NCBI GenBank assembly: GCA_964521865.1
Contig: CAZFTJ010000016.1
Span: forward strand, 1 to 64,000
Length of the DNA stretch: 64,000 nt
Source: CAYSRJ01 sp964521865
Lineage (GTDB): Bacteria > Spirochaetota > B62-G9 > DRHN01
Direction of reading: 5' to 3'
In this document: one piece after another, positions 26,177 through 35,206 of the stretch
Layout of the letters: each line of letters starts with the position of its first letter
Position numbering within the stretch: the stretch's first letter is position 1
Notes under the pieces: generated by a model
What the model saw: the letters and a program-made list of their open reading frames with translations, nothing else
Database searches by the model: none
What the model was told of the DNA's origin: nothing
Program-made: the position numbers and the translations under genes

Positions 26177-27001
26177 TTGGCTGTTTCTCTTCCAATAGGG
26201 GAAAGAACCCTCATAATGGGAATCATCAATGTCACCCCCGATTCATTCTACAGCGGGAGCCGGTCCGGCGGGGTACGAGAGGCGGTTGAAAAGGCATTAG
26301 GCTTCGAAGAGCACGGTGCCGATATCATTGATGTCGGCGGGGAATCGACGAGACCCGGATCATCCGCGATATCCGTCAACGAAGAGATCAGTCGGGTTAT
26401 TCCTGTTATCGAAGAAATCAAAAAGCGCACGCACTGCTTCGTTTCTGTCGATACCTATAAGGCCCCGGTTGCCAGACGGGCGGCAGAGCTCGATGTGCAT
26501 ATCATAAACGATATTTCAGGCCTCAAATCGGAAACGTCGGTAGATCTGGCGCGTATTGTCGCTCAAAATGATATGTACATTATTCTCATGCATATGAGGG
26601 GGAAACCTCAAAATATGCAGGATTTTGCCCGGTACACCGATGTTTTCAATCAGGTGTCCGTGGAGATCGATGAATCGATACGTATAGCAACTCAGGCCGG
26701 CATTGCAAAAAATAGAATAATTATAGATCCCGGAATAGGATTTGCAAAAAATGCCGGGCACAATCTCAGTCTTCTCAAACACCTTCCGGACCTGCGCAGC
26801 AAGGGGTATCCTGTTCTCGTCGGTTTGTCTCGGAAATCCTTTTTGAAGCCCTACTCCGGAGACGATCCTGAGGCACGGCTCATTTCAACAGTGGCAGCTA
26901 ATGCTATATCTATCTACCAGGGCGCCGATATTATAAGAGTACACGATGTAAAAGAGGCGGTGGAAACGGCGCGCCTCGTAGACGATATCAAAAATGCGTA
27001 A
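26177..27001 (+). CDS. folP: Dihydropteroate synthase
   Basis: It condenses 6-hydroxymethyl-dihydropterin diphosphate with p-aminobenzoate in folate synthesis. 'MGIINVTPDSFYSGSR' near residue 14, 'GADIIDVGGESTRPGS' near 50, 'VSVDTYKAPVARRA', 'INDISG', 'LMHMRGKPQNMQ', 'IIDPGIGFAKNAGHNLSLL' and 'GLSRKSFL' are all present. 274 residues. The start is a TTG with AGGA eight bases upstream. The first ATG would cut into the fold. cdaA and ybbR follow on the same strand, a common neighbourhood. The stop codon lies in the left arm of a hairpin repeat. Confidence 0.95.
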   Translation: MAVSLPIGERTLIMGIINVTPDSFYSGSRSGGVREAVEKALGFEEHGADIIDVGGESTRPGSSAISVNEEISRVIPVIEEIKKRTHCFVSVDTYKAPVARRAAELDVHIINDISGLKSETSVDLARIVAQNDMYIILMHMRGKPQNMQDFARYTDVFNQVSVEIDESIRIATQAGIAKNRIIIDPGIGFAKNAGHNLSLLKHLPDLRSKGYPVLVGLSRKSFLKPYSGDDPEARLISTVAANAISIYQGADIIRVHDVKEAVETARLVDDIKNA

Positions 27002-27040
27002 TGCCGCCGGTGAGCGGCACTGTGTGCTTGCCGGCGGCAT
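27001..27040. repeat. Hairpin repeat, copy 1 (between folP and cdaA)
   Basis: AATGCCGCCGG (from 27000) and CCGGCGGCATT form a perfect 11-base stem around 20 bases. An alternative inner stem GCCGC/GCGGC competes with it. It aligns with 28844-28884. No T run, so it is not a classical terminator. Confidence 0.55.
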
Positions 27041-27128
27041 TATCCGAAGCAAACGTCCTGACAACAGTGAATAAGGAGCCGGCTGCAGGGTGTTCGTTTA
27101 TTGACTATATTAATCGACGAATTTCGCC

Positions 27129-27893
27129 ATGAATGCCATTTATAATATTCCCTGGGTAAAAACGTATCTCCTTCCGGTGATCGACATTATAATTATTGCT
27201 TTTGTGATATATAGAATTTACACAATGATTTCCGGGACACGGGCCATTCAGGTTGTAAAAGGTCTTGCGTTGATCATATTCGCCGCCTGGCTGTCCCGTT
27301 TTTTACATCTGGAGACCGTAAGCTGGCTTCTCAACCAGCTTATTCAGGTTGCCGCAATTGCGGTTATTATTCTTTTTCAGCCCGAGCTGAGACGGATGCT
27401 GACCAGGTTGGGACAGAACAGGCTGCTCGGTGCCTTCTTCAGGGAAAGCGTCAATATAATAGACAGCATAACAACGTCCGTTGAAGAGCTTTCCAATAAA
27501 AAAATAGGGGCCTTGATCGTTATAGAGTCGCATGTGGGTCTCAAGACCTACATCGAAACGGGAGTGCATCTCGATGCTCTTCTTTCGAGTGAACTTATTG
27601 TGTCGATTTTCAAGAAGGATTCTCCCCTGCATGACGGTGCCATGATTATCAGGAGAGACAGGGTAGTGGCGGTGAAATGCATTCTTCCTCTCACCGACCG
27701 CACCGAGGTTCTCGAGGGGTACGGCACACGTCATCTGGCTGCACTGGGTCTTGCGGAAGAAACGGACGCGCTCGTTATCGTGGTATCCGAGACAACGGCA
27801 AAGATATCGATCGCATGGAATGCGCATATTGAGACGGGTGTGTCCATAAAGCGTCTGGCCGAGAGGCTCAACGAGCTTTTAATGCAGAAATAG
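27129..27893 (+). CDS. cdaA: Diadenylate cyclase (CdaA/DacA type)
   Basis: It makes cyclic di-AMP from two ATP. Three N-terminal membrane helices (residues 10-90: 'YLLPVIDIIIIAFVIYRIY', 'ALIIFAAWLSRFL', 'LIQVAAIAVIILFQPELRRML') are followed by the DAC domain from about 100. 'IGALIVIESHVGL', 'DSPLHDGAMII' with the DGA motif and 'YGTRHLAALGLAEETDALVIVVSE' are clear. The usual RHR triad reads RHL here, which is unusual. 254 residues. ybbR follows 14 bases later, as in the cdaA-cdaR pairs of Firmicutes, where CdaR modulates the cyclase. Confidence 0.93.
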   Translation: MNAIYNIPWVKTYLLPVIDIIIIAFVIYRIYTMISGTRAIQVVKGLALIIFAAWLSRFLHLETVSWLLNQLIQVAAIAVIILFQPELRRMLTRLGQNRLLGAFFRESVNIIDSITTSVEELSNKKIGALIVIESHVGLKTYIETGVHLDALLSSELIVSIFKKDSPLHDGAMIIRRDRVVAVKCILPLTDRTEVLEGYGTRHLAALGLAEETDALVIVVSETTAKISIAWNAHIETGVSIKRLAERLNELLMQK

Positions 27894-27907
27894 GAATAGT
27901 GTAACCC

Positions 27908-28831
27908 ATGAAAATACTCGGCAAGATTACACATAACTGGCACATAAAGCTCATTTCTCTTGCCCTTGCTTCCATAGTATGGATCTACGTGAACAGCCTG
28001 CAGGAAAAGGAGAAGTTTCTCTCCGTGCCCCTGTCGGTCGTCCATGTGCCGGAGGACTACCTCATTGCCAGTGAAATTCCGCAAACCGTGAAAGTTGTTC
28101 TCAGGGGAAGTGAAGAGAAGCTCGCGCTTGTGAATGAGGAAAAAATTGCCGCTGTTATCGATCTGAAAGAAAGCGGCGCCGGGCAGGTAAAAAAAAGAGT
28201 TAAGATCGATGAGAGCACAGTCCCGCAGAATGTCTCCATCAAGGAAATAACTCCCCGGACAATTGACATACTGCTTGAAAAAGCTCTCACAAAAAGCGTC
28301 AAGGTCGTTCCGGTGATTGTAGCAGACCTTCCATACGGGTACAACCTGGAAGATGTCGTTATCGAGCCCGACACGGTCGAGATACGGGGACCGGAGTCGT
28401 ACCTTAAAACCGTTGAGTCCGTATATACGCGGGAGATAAATCTGAAAAACGTAACGGAAACGACTATTTTCAAGGTAAACATCGATACATCGAACCCCAG
28501 GATTACCCTGGGCGAGGTGCAGAGTGTGAACGTTCGGGTTGTGGTAAAAGAGGAATTTGTGGTAAAAAAGGTTGCAGGAATTCCCGTCTATGCTATGAAT
28601 TTAAAGGATAATCTTACCTTTTCCATAAACGATATAGAGGTGTCTGTTCTTCTGAAGTTGCCGAAGAGAAAGGAGAAGGATTTTACGGAAGATCTGGTGT
28701 ATGTCTATGTTGACTGCGAGGATATAGAAAAACCCGGAGTGTACCATTTGCCGCTGCTGTTCAGATCCGAACGTGAAGATATAACGCTCGTGAAGATCGA
28801 GCCTGAAACAGTGCCTGTTGAAATCAAGTGA
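27908..28831 (+). CDS. ybbR: YbbR-domain protein, CdaR-like
   Basis: YbbR/CdaR proteins are anchored by one N-terminal helix and regulate the neighbouring diadenylate cyclase from outside the membrane. The N-terminus 'NWHIKLISLALASIVWIYVNSLQEKEKFLSVPLSV' is the typical anchor plus first strand. Three YbbR repeats follow over about 40-300, recognisable by 'PQTVKVVLRGSEEKL', 'PRTIDILLEKALTKSVKVVPVIV' and 'EPDTVEIRGPESYLKTVESVYT'. 307 residues. It follows cdaA by 14 bases. A second copy of the hairpin repeat lies just after it. Confidence 0.9.
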   Translation: MKILGKITHNWHIKLISLALASIVWIYVNSLQEKEKFLSVPLSVVHVPEDYLIASEIPQTVKVVLRGSEEKLALVNEEKIAAVIDLKESGAGQVKKRVKIDESTVPQNVSIKEITPRTIDILLEKALTKSVKVVPVIVADLPYGYNLEDVVIEPDTVEIRGPESYLKTVESVYTREINLKNVTETTIFKVNIDTSNPRITLGEVQSVNVRVVVKEEFVVKKVAGIPVYAMNLKDNLTFSINDIEVSVLLKLPKRKEKDFTEDLVYVYVDCEDIEKPGVYHLPLLFRSEREDITLVKIEPETVPVEIK

Positions 28832-28843
28832 GAAGAGGATCGA

Positions 28844-28884
28844 ATGCCGCCTGTGAGCGGCATATGTTCATACGCCTGCGGTAT
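28844..28884. repeat. Hairpin repeat, copy 2 (after ybbR)
   Basis: ATGCCGC and GCGGCAT pair around CTGTGA, and the same left arm can pair with GCGGTAT at the right end. The first 19 bases differ from copy 1 at one position. The right halves are less alike. A further stem AGCCGG/CCGGCT lies at 28889-28907. Confidence 0.5.
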
Positions 28885-28958
28885 GGCAAGCCGGTATTGC
28901 GCCGGCTGTATTTATGACGGTGTTGTCGGTATGAAGGAGGCTTCACAGGAGTAAACCG

Positions 28959-29816
28959 GTGGGGAAAGCAGAATTAAAGATTTCATATTACCTCAAGAAT
29001 CCGTTGACCTGTCCGGTGTGCGGGACCGCATTTAAAAAGGAGGAGATGTTTTCGGGCGGAGGCCGGCTTATTGCCGGAGATATAAGCGACGAGCTCAGGC
29101 GCAGTTACCAGCCGAGCAGGAAAGTCGGCGAGATATACCCTCTCATCTTTCCTGTTACGGTGTGTCCGGAATGCCTGTATGCCGCTTACAGTGAAGATTT
29201 CATTTTTATAAAAGAAAAGAACAAACCGGCTGCGCTCTCACAGAAGATCAAGAGACAGCGGGATATAAAGCTTGTTTTTCCTATAGTCGATTTCAGGAAA
29301 CCGCGTAATCTCTTCACCGGTGCTGCCGGTTATCTTCTCGCAGCCAGCTCGTATTCATTTCTCGGCAAGGAAAGGGCGCCCACCTTCAAGAAGGGGCTTT
29401 CATGTCTCCGGGCTGCATGGCTCTTTGACGATCTCAATAGAAAATACCCCGGTCAGAACTACGATCGTATTAAGCTCATACTGTATAGAAAGGCTATGTC
29501 CTACTATGAAAAAACGGTATATATCGCCCAGACCGGAGAAGAGCGCATCGATTCGGTGAAAAATTTCGGCCCCGATCTTGACAAGAATTACGGATTCCAG
29601 GGCGTTCTCTTCATTTCCACTCTGCTCATGTATAAGTACGGCAATGAGGAAAATACCGAAGAACGGATTGCGAAACTCGAAGGGGCAAAAAGGATAATCA
29701 GCAAGGTGTTCGGTTCGGGAAAGTCGAGCAAGTCCAAACCTTCGTTTATTCTCGAGGCCTCGAAGAACCTCTATGAAAAACTTAATGAAAAGATCGCGGA
29801 GCTCGGCGGCGGATGA
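28959..29816 (+). CDS. DUF2225 protein with zinc-ribbon-like cysteines
   Basis: The start 'ISYYLKNPLTCPVCGTAFKKEEMFSGGGRLI' and the later 'VTVCPECLYAAYSEDF' carry two CxxC pairs, the hallmark of DUF2225, probably a zinc site. The rest is helical with TPR-like segments ('AAGYLLAASSYSFLGKERA', 'ALYRKAMSYYEKTVYIA'-like). 285 residues, usual length; function unknown. A GTG start at 28959 is supported by AGGAG seven bases upstream. It overlaps truA by four bases (ATGA). Confidence 0.85.
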   Translation: MGKAELKISYYLKNPLTCPVCGTAFKKEEMFSGGGRLIAGDISDELRRSYQPSRKVGEIYPLIFPVTVCPECLYAAYSEDFIFIKEKNKPAALSQKIKRQRDIKLVFPIVDFRKPRNLFTGAAGYLLAASSYSFLGKERAPTFKKGLSCLRAAWLFDDLNRKYPGQNYDRIKLILYRKAMSYYEKTVYIAQTGEERIDSVKNFGPDLDKNYGFQGVLFISTLLMYKYGNEENTEERIAKLEGAKRIISKVFGSGKSSKSKPSFILEASKNLYEKLNEKIAELGGG

Positions 29817-30544
29817 GAAACATCGTCCTGGAGATAGCCTATGACGGAAGCCGATTTGCCGGTTTGCAGGTGCAGAATAATGCCGTGACCATACAGGGGA
29901 TCATTGAATCAGCGCTCGAGATAATTCTGAAACGGTTCGTAAGAATCAAATACGCGGGAAGAACCGATGCGGGTGTTCATGCTCTCGGGCAGGTCGTTTC
30001 ATTTTCGGCGGAAGGGGCAATGACAGGCCGGCAGTTTGTCAGGGCGCTGAATTCGCTTCTTCCGATGGATATACGGGTGCACGGCGCATTTGAAGCAGCG
30101 CCTGAATTCCATCCCCGCTACAGCGCAAAGAAGAGATGGTACCGGTATATCATAAGCACTTCGGAAGTACAGGTGCCATTTTTCAGGAATTATGCTCTCT
30201 GGATAAGGAGAAGTATTGATATTGATCTTTTGAACAGATACGCCGGAATCATTGAGGGACCGCATGATTTTACGAGTTTCGCCCGGTGCGAGCCCGGTCA
30301 AAACCCCCTTCGGGAGATGTATGAGTGCCGGATATGCAGAAAGGGTGATTTTGTTGTACTGGATTTTGTCGCAAACAGCTTTTTGAGAAAGATGGTTCGA
30401 ACGATAATCGGCACCTTCCTGGAGCTCGAGCGGGAAGGGGAATCTCCCCATCGGATCGAAGAGATACTTCATGCGGTGAACAGGTCACAGGCAGGAAAAA
30501 CGGTTTTCCCAGGCGGGTTGTATCTGATGAAGGTGTTCTACTAA
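29813..30544 (+). CDS. truA: tRNA pseudouridine synthase A
   Basis: It isomerises uridines 38-40 in the tRNA anticodon stem. The N-terminal 'LEIAYDGSRFAGLQVQ' and 'TIQGIIESALEIIL' are typical. 'YAGRTDAGVHALGQVVSF' carries the catalytic aspartate. 'LLPMDIRVHGAFEA...FHPRYSAKKRWYRYII' and 'FLRKMVRTIIGTFLELEREG' complete the family pattern. 243 residues. Coupled to the DUF2225 gene by an ATGA overlap. Confidence 0.95.
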   Translation: MRNIVLEIAYDGSRFAGLQVQNNAVTIQGIIESALEIILKRFVRIKYAGRTDAGVHALGQVVSFSAEGAMTGRQFVRALNSLLPMDIRVHGAFEAAPEFHPRYSAKKRWYRYIISTSEVQVPFFRNYALWIRRSIDIDLLNRYAGIIEGPHDFTSFARCEPGQNPLREMYECRICRKGDFVVLDFVANSFLRKMVRTIIGTFLELEREGESPHRIEEILHAVNRSQAGKTVFPGGLYLMKVFY

Positions 30545-30562
30545 AGAAACAGGATTACTTGT

Positions 30563-31912
30563 ATGGTTGCAGTCATCATAGTTCTATTGGTTGTCATTCC
30601 TCTGATCGTCGCCGCCTTCGTTATCAGAGCGCAGACGAGAAGCAAGCTCGAGAAAGCGCTGAAACTAATTGAAGATGGGGAGTATGAGCGCGCTCTCGGT
30701 ATATTAAATGAGCTTTCAAAAAAAAACCCCGGGAACCGTTCCTACAACTGGTATCGGGGGCTGTGTTATGAAAAACTGGAAAATCTGGAAATGGCGCTTG
30801 TCGAATTCAACAATGCCTCTTTCAGTACAACATTCAGGCATCCCCTCAACGAAGTCGAGATTCACAGAAAAATAGCGAATATAAACCTCAATCTGGGAAA
30901 TGATAAAAAAGCTGAAAGCGAGTTTTTACTCATTGCAACGCTCGATTCGGCGGATTCTGATGATAGGGCCGAAGCATACTACTATCTCGGCATTATTTTG
31001 AGAAACAGGAACGAGCTTCAGAAAGGGGTCGATTATTTTACCCGCGCCATTCAGCTCAGACCGAACTTTCCGCAGGCCTATCTCGAGCTCGGAAAATTGA
31101 ATTATCAGCTCACCAACTTTGAAGCCGCCAGAAAGGCTCTTTTAAAGGCAGTTTCGGATGATTCCGACCTCGTGGAGGCGCATTTTTATTACGGTGTGCT
31201 ACTCGAGAAGGACAGGAGCTTCAAGAAGAGCATAGAAGAGTTTGAAATTGCAATGCAGGACGATCGGTTTAAATTCAACAGTTATTTTCATCTCGCCCTG
31301 ATACATATGGAACTTTTCGATAGGGAGCTTGCGTTTGATTTTTTCGAGAAGGCGCTCGAGCTCTCAACCCCGGATCAGCAGATGCTGCTGGACTTAAAAT
31401 ACAGGTACGCAAACTTTCTCGTCGATGCCGGAAATATCAACAGGGCTATTGACCTATGGAATCAGCTACAATCGGCACAGCCCGGATACAAGGACACGGA
31501 AAGCAAGTTGAGGATTTACATCGAGGTCAGCAGAAGCGTAAACCTCTCCCGTTTTATCACGTCTGCGAAACAGGAGTTCCTGGAGACCGGGCGTGCGCTT
31601 TGTGAGCTTTTGCATGTACATGTTGAGGATCACAGGTTCGGCGAAGAGAATTTCATCGAGTTCAAAGGCATGCTGTCTCTGGGCGGAGGTGAGAGGATGT
31701 GCATCGTTCATCTCGTTCGCTGGACCAACCAGGTCGGAGAAATTCCCGTACGAGAGCTTTTGGAGAGAATGACGGGGGAAAACGCACCGCGGGGAATATT
31801 CATCACGTCTTCACAGTATTCAGAAAAGGCGCTGGAACTTTCGAACATTCGTCCCATAGAACTTATCGCACGAGAGCGGCTCGAGAGATTGCTGACAAAG
31901 GTATACGGGTAG
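30563..31912 (+). CDS. Membrane-anchored TPR protein with Mrr-like C-terminal domain
   Basis: An N-terminal membrane helix (VAVIIVLLVVIPLIVAAFVI) is followed by seven or eight TPR repeats over residues 30-310 ('AEAYYYLGIILRNRNELQKGVDYFTRAIQLRPNFPQAYLELGKL'). The last 100 residues ('RMCIVHLVRW...VPVRELLERM...APRGIFITSSQYSEKALELSNIRPIELIARERLERLL') follow the pattern of Mrr-type restriction endonuclease folds. The catalytic D and Q/E-x-K positions are not kept (HLVRW instead of Q-x-K), so it is probably an inactive, binding version. 449 residues. It faces the cytoplasm or the periplasm depending on insertion. Function unknown. It follows truA by 18 bases. Confidence 0.75.
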   Translation: MVAVIIVLLVVIPLIVAAFVIRAQTRSKLEKALKLIEDGEYERALGILNELSKKNPGNRSYNWYRGLCYEKLENLEMALVEFNNASFSTTFRHPLNEVEIHRKIANINLNLGNDKKAESEFLLIATLDSADSDDRAEAYYYLGIILRNRNELQKGVDYFTRAIQLRPNFPQAYLELGKLNYQLTNFEAARKALLKAVSDDSDLVEAHFYYGVLLEKDRSFKKSIEEFEIAMQDDRFKFNSYFHLALIHMELFDRELAFDFFEKALELSTPDQQMLLDLKYRYANFLVDAGNINRAIDLWNQLQSAQPGYKDTESKLRIYIEVSRSVNLSRFITSAKQEFLETGRALCELLHVHVEDHRFGEENFIEFKGMLSLGGGERMCIVHLVRWTNQVGEIPVRELLERMTGENAPRGIFITSSQYSEKALELSNIRPIELIARERLERLLTKVYG

Positions 31913-32088
31913 CCCATTTCGCTTTTTCCCTTCAGATTGTAATTTTTTATTGGAATTTTTGTGATTTGTGTTTATATTTCTACGCTGTCGGAGAAGCTCT
32001 ATTACATGAATTTCAATAAAATGCCGGAATTTCGTACGGCGCCCATTTTGAATCCTTTTCATGAAGCTGAGAGAGTATGGAGGTGATT

Positions 32089-32448
32089 ATGAAAAAAAGG
32101 GTTATGGATTCCATACGGAAAAAGCTGCTCTGGAAGATGAACGATATACTGGATATGTTTGAAAAGGAGGAACTTGAAGAGATCGGAGAAGTAGAGAGTG
32201 AGAATGTAATCGGCGATATAGTCGATAAAGCGAATACAGTGTATGAAATGCAGATAAACGAGAAGCTCAATGAGACCGAGCGTGTCAAGCTTCTGGAAAT
32301 TCAGGAGGCTCTGAAAAGAATAGAAGAAGGTGTGTATGGAAGATGTGTGGTATGCGGGAAGCAGATTGAAGAGAAGAGACTTCTCGCGATTCCGGAAGCG
32401 AAGATGTGTATTCAGTGCAAGGCCGCTGCGGAGAGGAAAAAGTTCTGA
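32089..32448 (+). CDS. DksA/TraR-family zinc-finger protein
   Basis: DksA/TraR proteins enter the RNA polymerase secondary channel and modulate transcription. 119 residues: a long coiled-coil part, then 'LEIQEALKRIEEGVYGRCVVCGKQIEEKRLLAIPEAKMCIQCKAAAE'. That gives the family zinc finger C-x2-C-x17-C-x2-C and the G-x-Y-G-x-C signature. The two acidic residues at the coiled-coil tip of true DksA are not obvious, so it may be a paralogue. The start at 32089 is fixed by a near-perfect GGAGGTGA. An upstream in-frame ATG overlaps that site. Confidence 0.88.
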   Translation: MKKRVMDSIRKKLLWKMNDILDMFEKEELEEIGEVESENVIGDIVDKANTVYEMQINEKLNETERVKLLEIQEALKRIEEGVYGRCVVCGKQIEEKRLLAIPEAKMCIQCKAAAERKKF

Positions 32449-32494
32449 TCCGGCCGGCGGAGTCGGTTTCCCGTCGGCAGGGAGGGCGGGTATC

Positions 32495-33151
32495 TTGAAT
32501 ATTAAAAAGGAGTACAGCTCCCTCATTGACGACGCCCTGCAGTATATAGGGACCGGATTCAGGAGAAAACGGACAAACGGCTCTTCAAAAGTCGAGCTGA
32601 TGCGTGAAATCGAGGGGCAGGTGAGAGAATGCCGGAAGTGCCGTCTGTACGCCGGAAGGAGGATGGCGGTTGCAGGGGAGGGAAACTGCGATGCCGATAT
32701 TCTCCTGATTGGTGAAGGGCCGGGAGCCCGGGAGGATGCAACCGGGAGGCCTTTTATCGGCAAGGCAGGACAGCTTCTTACCCGCATGCTTGCCGCCATT
32801 AAACTGACAAGAGAAGAGGTGTATATTACCAATATTGTCAAGTGCCGACCCCCAGAAAACCGCGACCCGTTCCCCGAAGAAGTGCAAACATGCCTGCCCT
32901 ATCTTGAACGGCAGATAGAAATCGTTCAGCCCCTCGTTATTGTATGCCTCGGCCTCCCCGCACTCCGAACGCTCACCGGAACGAATCAGGGAATTTCCAG
33001 ACTGCGGGGAACATTTCAACAGTACAGAGGGTATCCCGTCCTGCCGACCTATCATCCGGCAGCGGTTTTACGTTTTCCCGAAAAATACAAACGTCTGGTA
33101 TGGAATGATCTCAAAATGCTCAGGGATTACTACACGGATGTGAAAAAGTAG
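32495..33151 (+). CDS. udg: Type 4 uracil-DNA glycosylase
   Basis: It removes uracil from DNA in base-excision repair. The Fe-S family 4 pattern is clear: 'CRKCRLYAGRRMAVAGEG' (first two cysteines), 'ILLIGEGPGAREDATGRPFIGKAGQLLTRML' (active-site motif GEGPGAxED), 'VYITNIVKCRPPENRDPFPEEVQTCLPYL' with the other two cysteines, and 'PTYHPAAVLR' with the histidine motif. About 218 residues. The TTG at 32495 with GGGAGGGCGG six bases upstream is preferred; the open frame runs back into the dksA-like gene. The next start (priA) is directly after its stop. Confidence 0.92.
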   Translation: MNIKKEYSSLIDDALQYIGTGFRRKRTNGSSKVELMREIEGQVRECRKCRLYAGRRMAVAGEGNCDADILLIGEGPGAREDATGRPFIGKAGQLLTRMLAAIKLTREEVYITNIVKCRPPENRDPFPEEVQTCLPYLERQIEIVQPLVIVCLGLPALRTLTGTNQGISRLRGTFQQYRGYPVLPTYHPAAVLRFPEKYKRLVWNDLKMLRDYYTDVKK

Positions 33152-35206
33152 ATGTTCGCAGATGTTGCATTCAACAGGCCTATTGAACCTCTCACCTACG
33201 AAGTACCGCGGGGTATCGATGTAAAACCCGGGATGCGTGTACGGGCAAACCTCAGAAACAGAGATTCCGTCGGGATTGTATACCGGCTTGCAGACGAGAC
33301 CCGGCTGACCAGAGTGAAAGAGATAGAGGAGGTGTTTGACAGAGAACCGGTTCTCAATGAAGACCTCTTCGAAACAGCTAGATGGTTGGCACACTACTAC
33401 CTCTGCTCCATAGGAGAGGCTCTGTGGACGATTGTGCCGAAGGGCATCAAGCGGAGGGACAGGAAGCTGCAGTTTCAGGATGACTTTCCTCCCGAAACGG
33501 GGTTTTTGCTGACATCCGATCAAGAACGGGTTCTGGAAGTACTGTTGCAACCTCTGAAAACCGGCACGGGAGAGAACTTTCTGCTCCACGGTGTGACGGG
33601 AAGCGGGAAGACGGAGATATATCTCCGGATCATTCATGAAGTTGTTCGCCGGGATCTGGGTGCTATTCTTCTCGTGCCGGAGATATCGCTCACACCGCAG
33701 ACGGTTCGGTACTTTTCGAGGAGAGTGGGAGACACACTCGCCCTTCTCCATTCGAGGCTTACGAAGGCGGAGAAAATAAACGAGTGGTACAGGATACTTT
33801 CCGGTGAGAAGCGGATTGTAATCGGAGCCCGTTCGGCAATCTTCGCCCCTCTCGACCGAATCGGGATCATCATTATTGATGAAGAGCATGAAACGAGCTA
33901 TAAATCGGATGAAACGCCCCGCTACAGTGCACGCAGCGTGGCATTCTTCAGATCGAAGCGACACAACGCTTCACTCGTTCTGGGCAGCGCCACACCGTCT
34001 GTCGAATCCTACTACCTTGCCAAGCAGCAGAAACTGAAGCTGCTCCATCTCCCGGAGCGGGTGTTGAATCAGAAGCTGCCGAAGACGCATATCAGCGATC
34101 TGAGGAAGGCTCGGAGCGAGAAGTATGTCTCACGACCTCTGCTTGGTGCGATCGAAGCCAGGCTCAGGCGAAGCGAGCAGATCATCCTGTTTTTGAACAG
34201 GCGCGGCTTCTCTCCCCACGTGTATTGTGAAAACTGCGGTCATGTGTTTCGCTGCGAAAATTGCGATATAACCCTTACCTATCACAAACATATGGGTAAA
34301 ATGATATGCCATTACTGCGGGTATTCGATATCGCCCCCGGACTCTTGTCCAAATTGCGGGTACGAAGGAATCGGGTTTTCGGGTTTCGGCACGGAAAAGA
34401 TTGAAAAGATACTCAATGAGCATTATCCCGGGGCGGTAATTGTCCGTATGGACACCGATACGGTAAAGAAGCGAACCGCTATTTCCCAGATACTCACTGC
34501 ATTTGCAAAGAAGCAGATCGATATTCTCCTCGGTACGCAGATCGTGTCGAAGGGCCTGCATTTTCCGAATGTAACACTCGTCGGTGTGCTCAATGCGGAT
34601 ATTCCGCTGAACTTTCCCGATTTCCGTGCTGCGGAACGGACATTCAACCTCATCACCCAGGTCTCGGGTAGGGCCGGAAGAAGCGAAAAAGGCGGTGAGG
34701 TCATAATTCAGACGTATAATCCTGTCCACTACGCGATACAGACGGCGAAAAGCCAGGACTACGAGGAATTTTTTACACGGGAGATAAAGTTCAGACAGGC
34801 GCTCAACTATCCGCCATTCTGCAGGATCATACGTCTCGTATTCAGAGGCAGGAACGCCGCGTATCTGATGGACCTCGGCAGGAACGCTGTTTCATTCTTG
34901 ACCGATCGGCTGCAGACGGCCGGTACACCTGACGGAAAAAGGAGTGCTGAAAACGGGAGCACGCTTTCGGAAATTTCAGCGGGTGTGCAGTCATCGAGAC
35001 GGAAGACACACCTTTCATCGGTATCAATGCTCGGTCCCATCGAGTGCCCCATTTCCCGCATGAAGACCTACAACAGGATACATGTCATTATAAAGACGAG
35101 TAAGATTGGGCCCGTTCTACCGCTCATAAAGGATTTTCAGCAGAGCGTGCGTATACAGGCCGACTGCTACATGGAAATAGACATCGACCCGATCTCAATG
35201 TTGTAG
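33152..35206 (+). CDS. priA: Primosomal replication-restart helicase PriA
   Basis: PriA loads the replicative helicase at stalled forks. 684 residues. The N-terminal 3'-binding domain ('FADVAFNRPIEPLTYEVP') is followed by the helicase motifs: Walker A LHGVTGSGKTEIYL near residue 150, 'DEEH', 'LGSATPSVESY', 'LFLNRRGFSPHVYC'. Eight zinc-binding cysteines lie in 'CENCGHVFRCENCDI...CHYCGY...CPNCGY'. 'GTQIVSKGLHFPNVTLVGVLNAD' and 'QVSGRAGRSEKGGEVIIQTY' end the helicase core. A Ser/Gly-rich insert lies near residue 595. Its ATG directly follows the udg stop, so the two genes are coupled. Confidence 0.96.
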   Translation: MFADVAFNRPIEPLTYEVPRGIDVKPGMRVRANLRNRDSVGIVYRLADETRLTRVKEIEEVFDREPVLNEDLFETARWLAHYYLCSIGEALWTIVPKGIKRRDRKLQFQDDFPPETGFLLTSDQERVLEVLLQPLKTGTGENFLLHGVTGSGKTEIYLRIIHEVVRRDLGAILLVPEISLTPQTVRYFSRRVGDTLALLHSRLTKAEKINEWYRILSGEKRIVIGARSAIFAPLDRIGIIIIDEEHETSYKSDETPRYSARSVAFFRSKRHNASLVLGSATPSVESYYLAKQQKLKLLHLPERVLNQKLPKTHISDLRKARSEKYVSRPLLGAIEARLRRSEQIILFLNRRGFSPHVYCENCGHVFRCENCDITLTYHKHMGKMICHYCGYSISPPDSCPNCGYEGIGFSGFGTEKIEKILNEHYPGAVIVRMDTDTVKKRTAISQILTAFAKKQIDILLGTQIVSKGLHFPNVTLVGVLNADIPLNFPDFRAAERTFNLITQVSGRAGRSEKGGEVIIQTYNPVHYAIQTAKSQDYEEFFTREIKFRQALNYPPFCRIIRLVFRGRNAAYLMDLGRNAVSFLTDRLQTAGTPDGKRSAENGSTLSEISAGVQSSRRKTHLSSVSMLGPIECPISRMKTYNRIHVIIKTSKIGPVLPLIKDFQQSVRIQADCYMEIDIDPISML

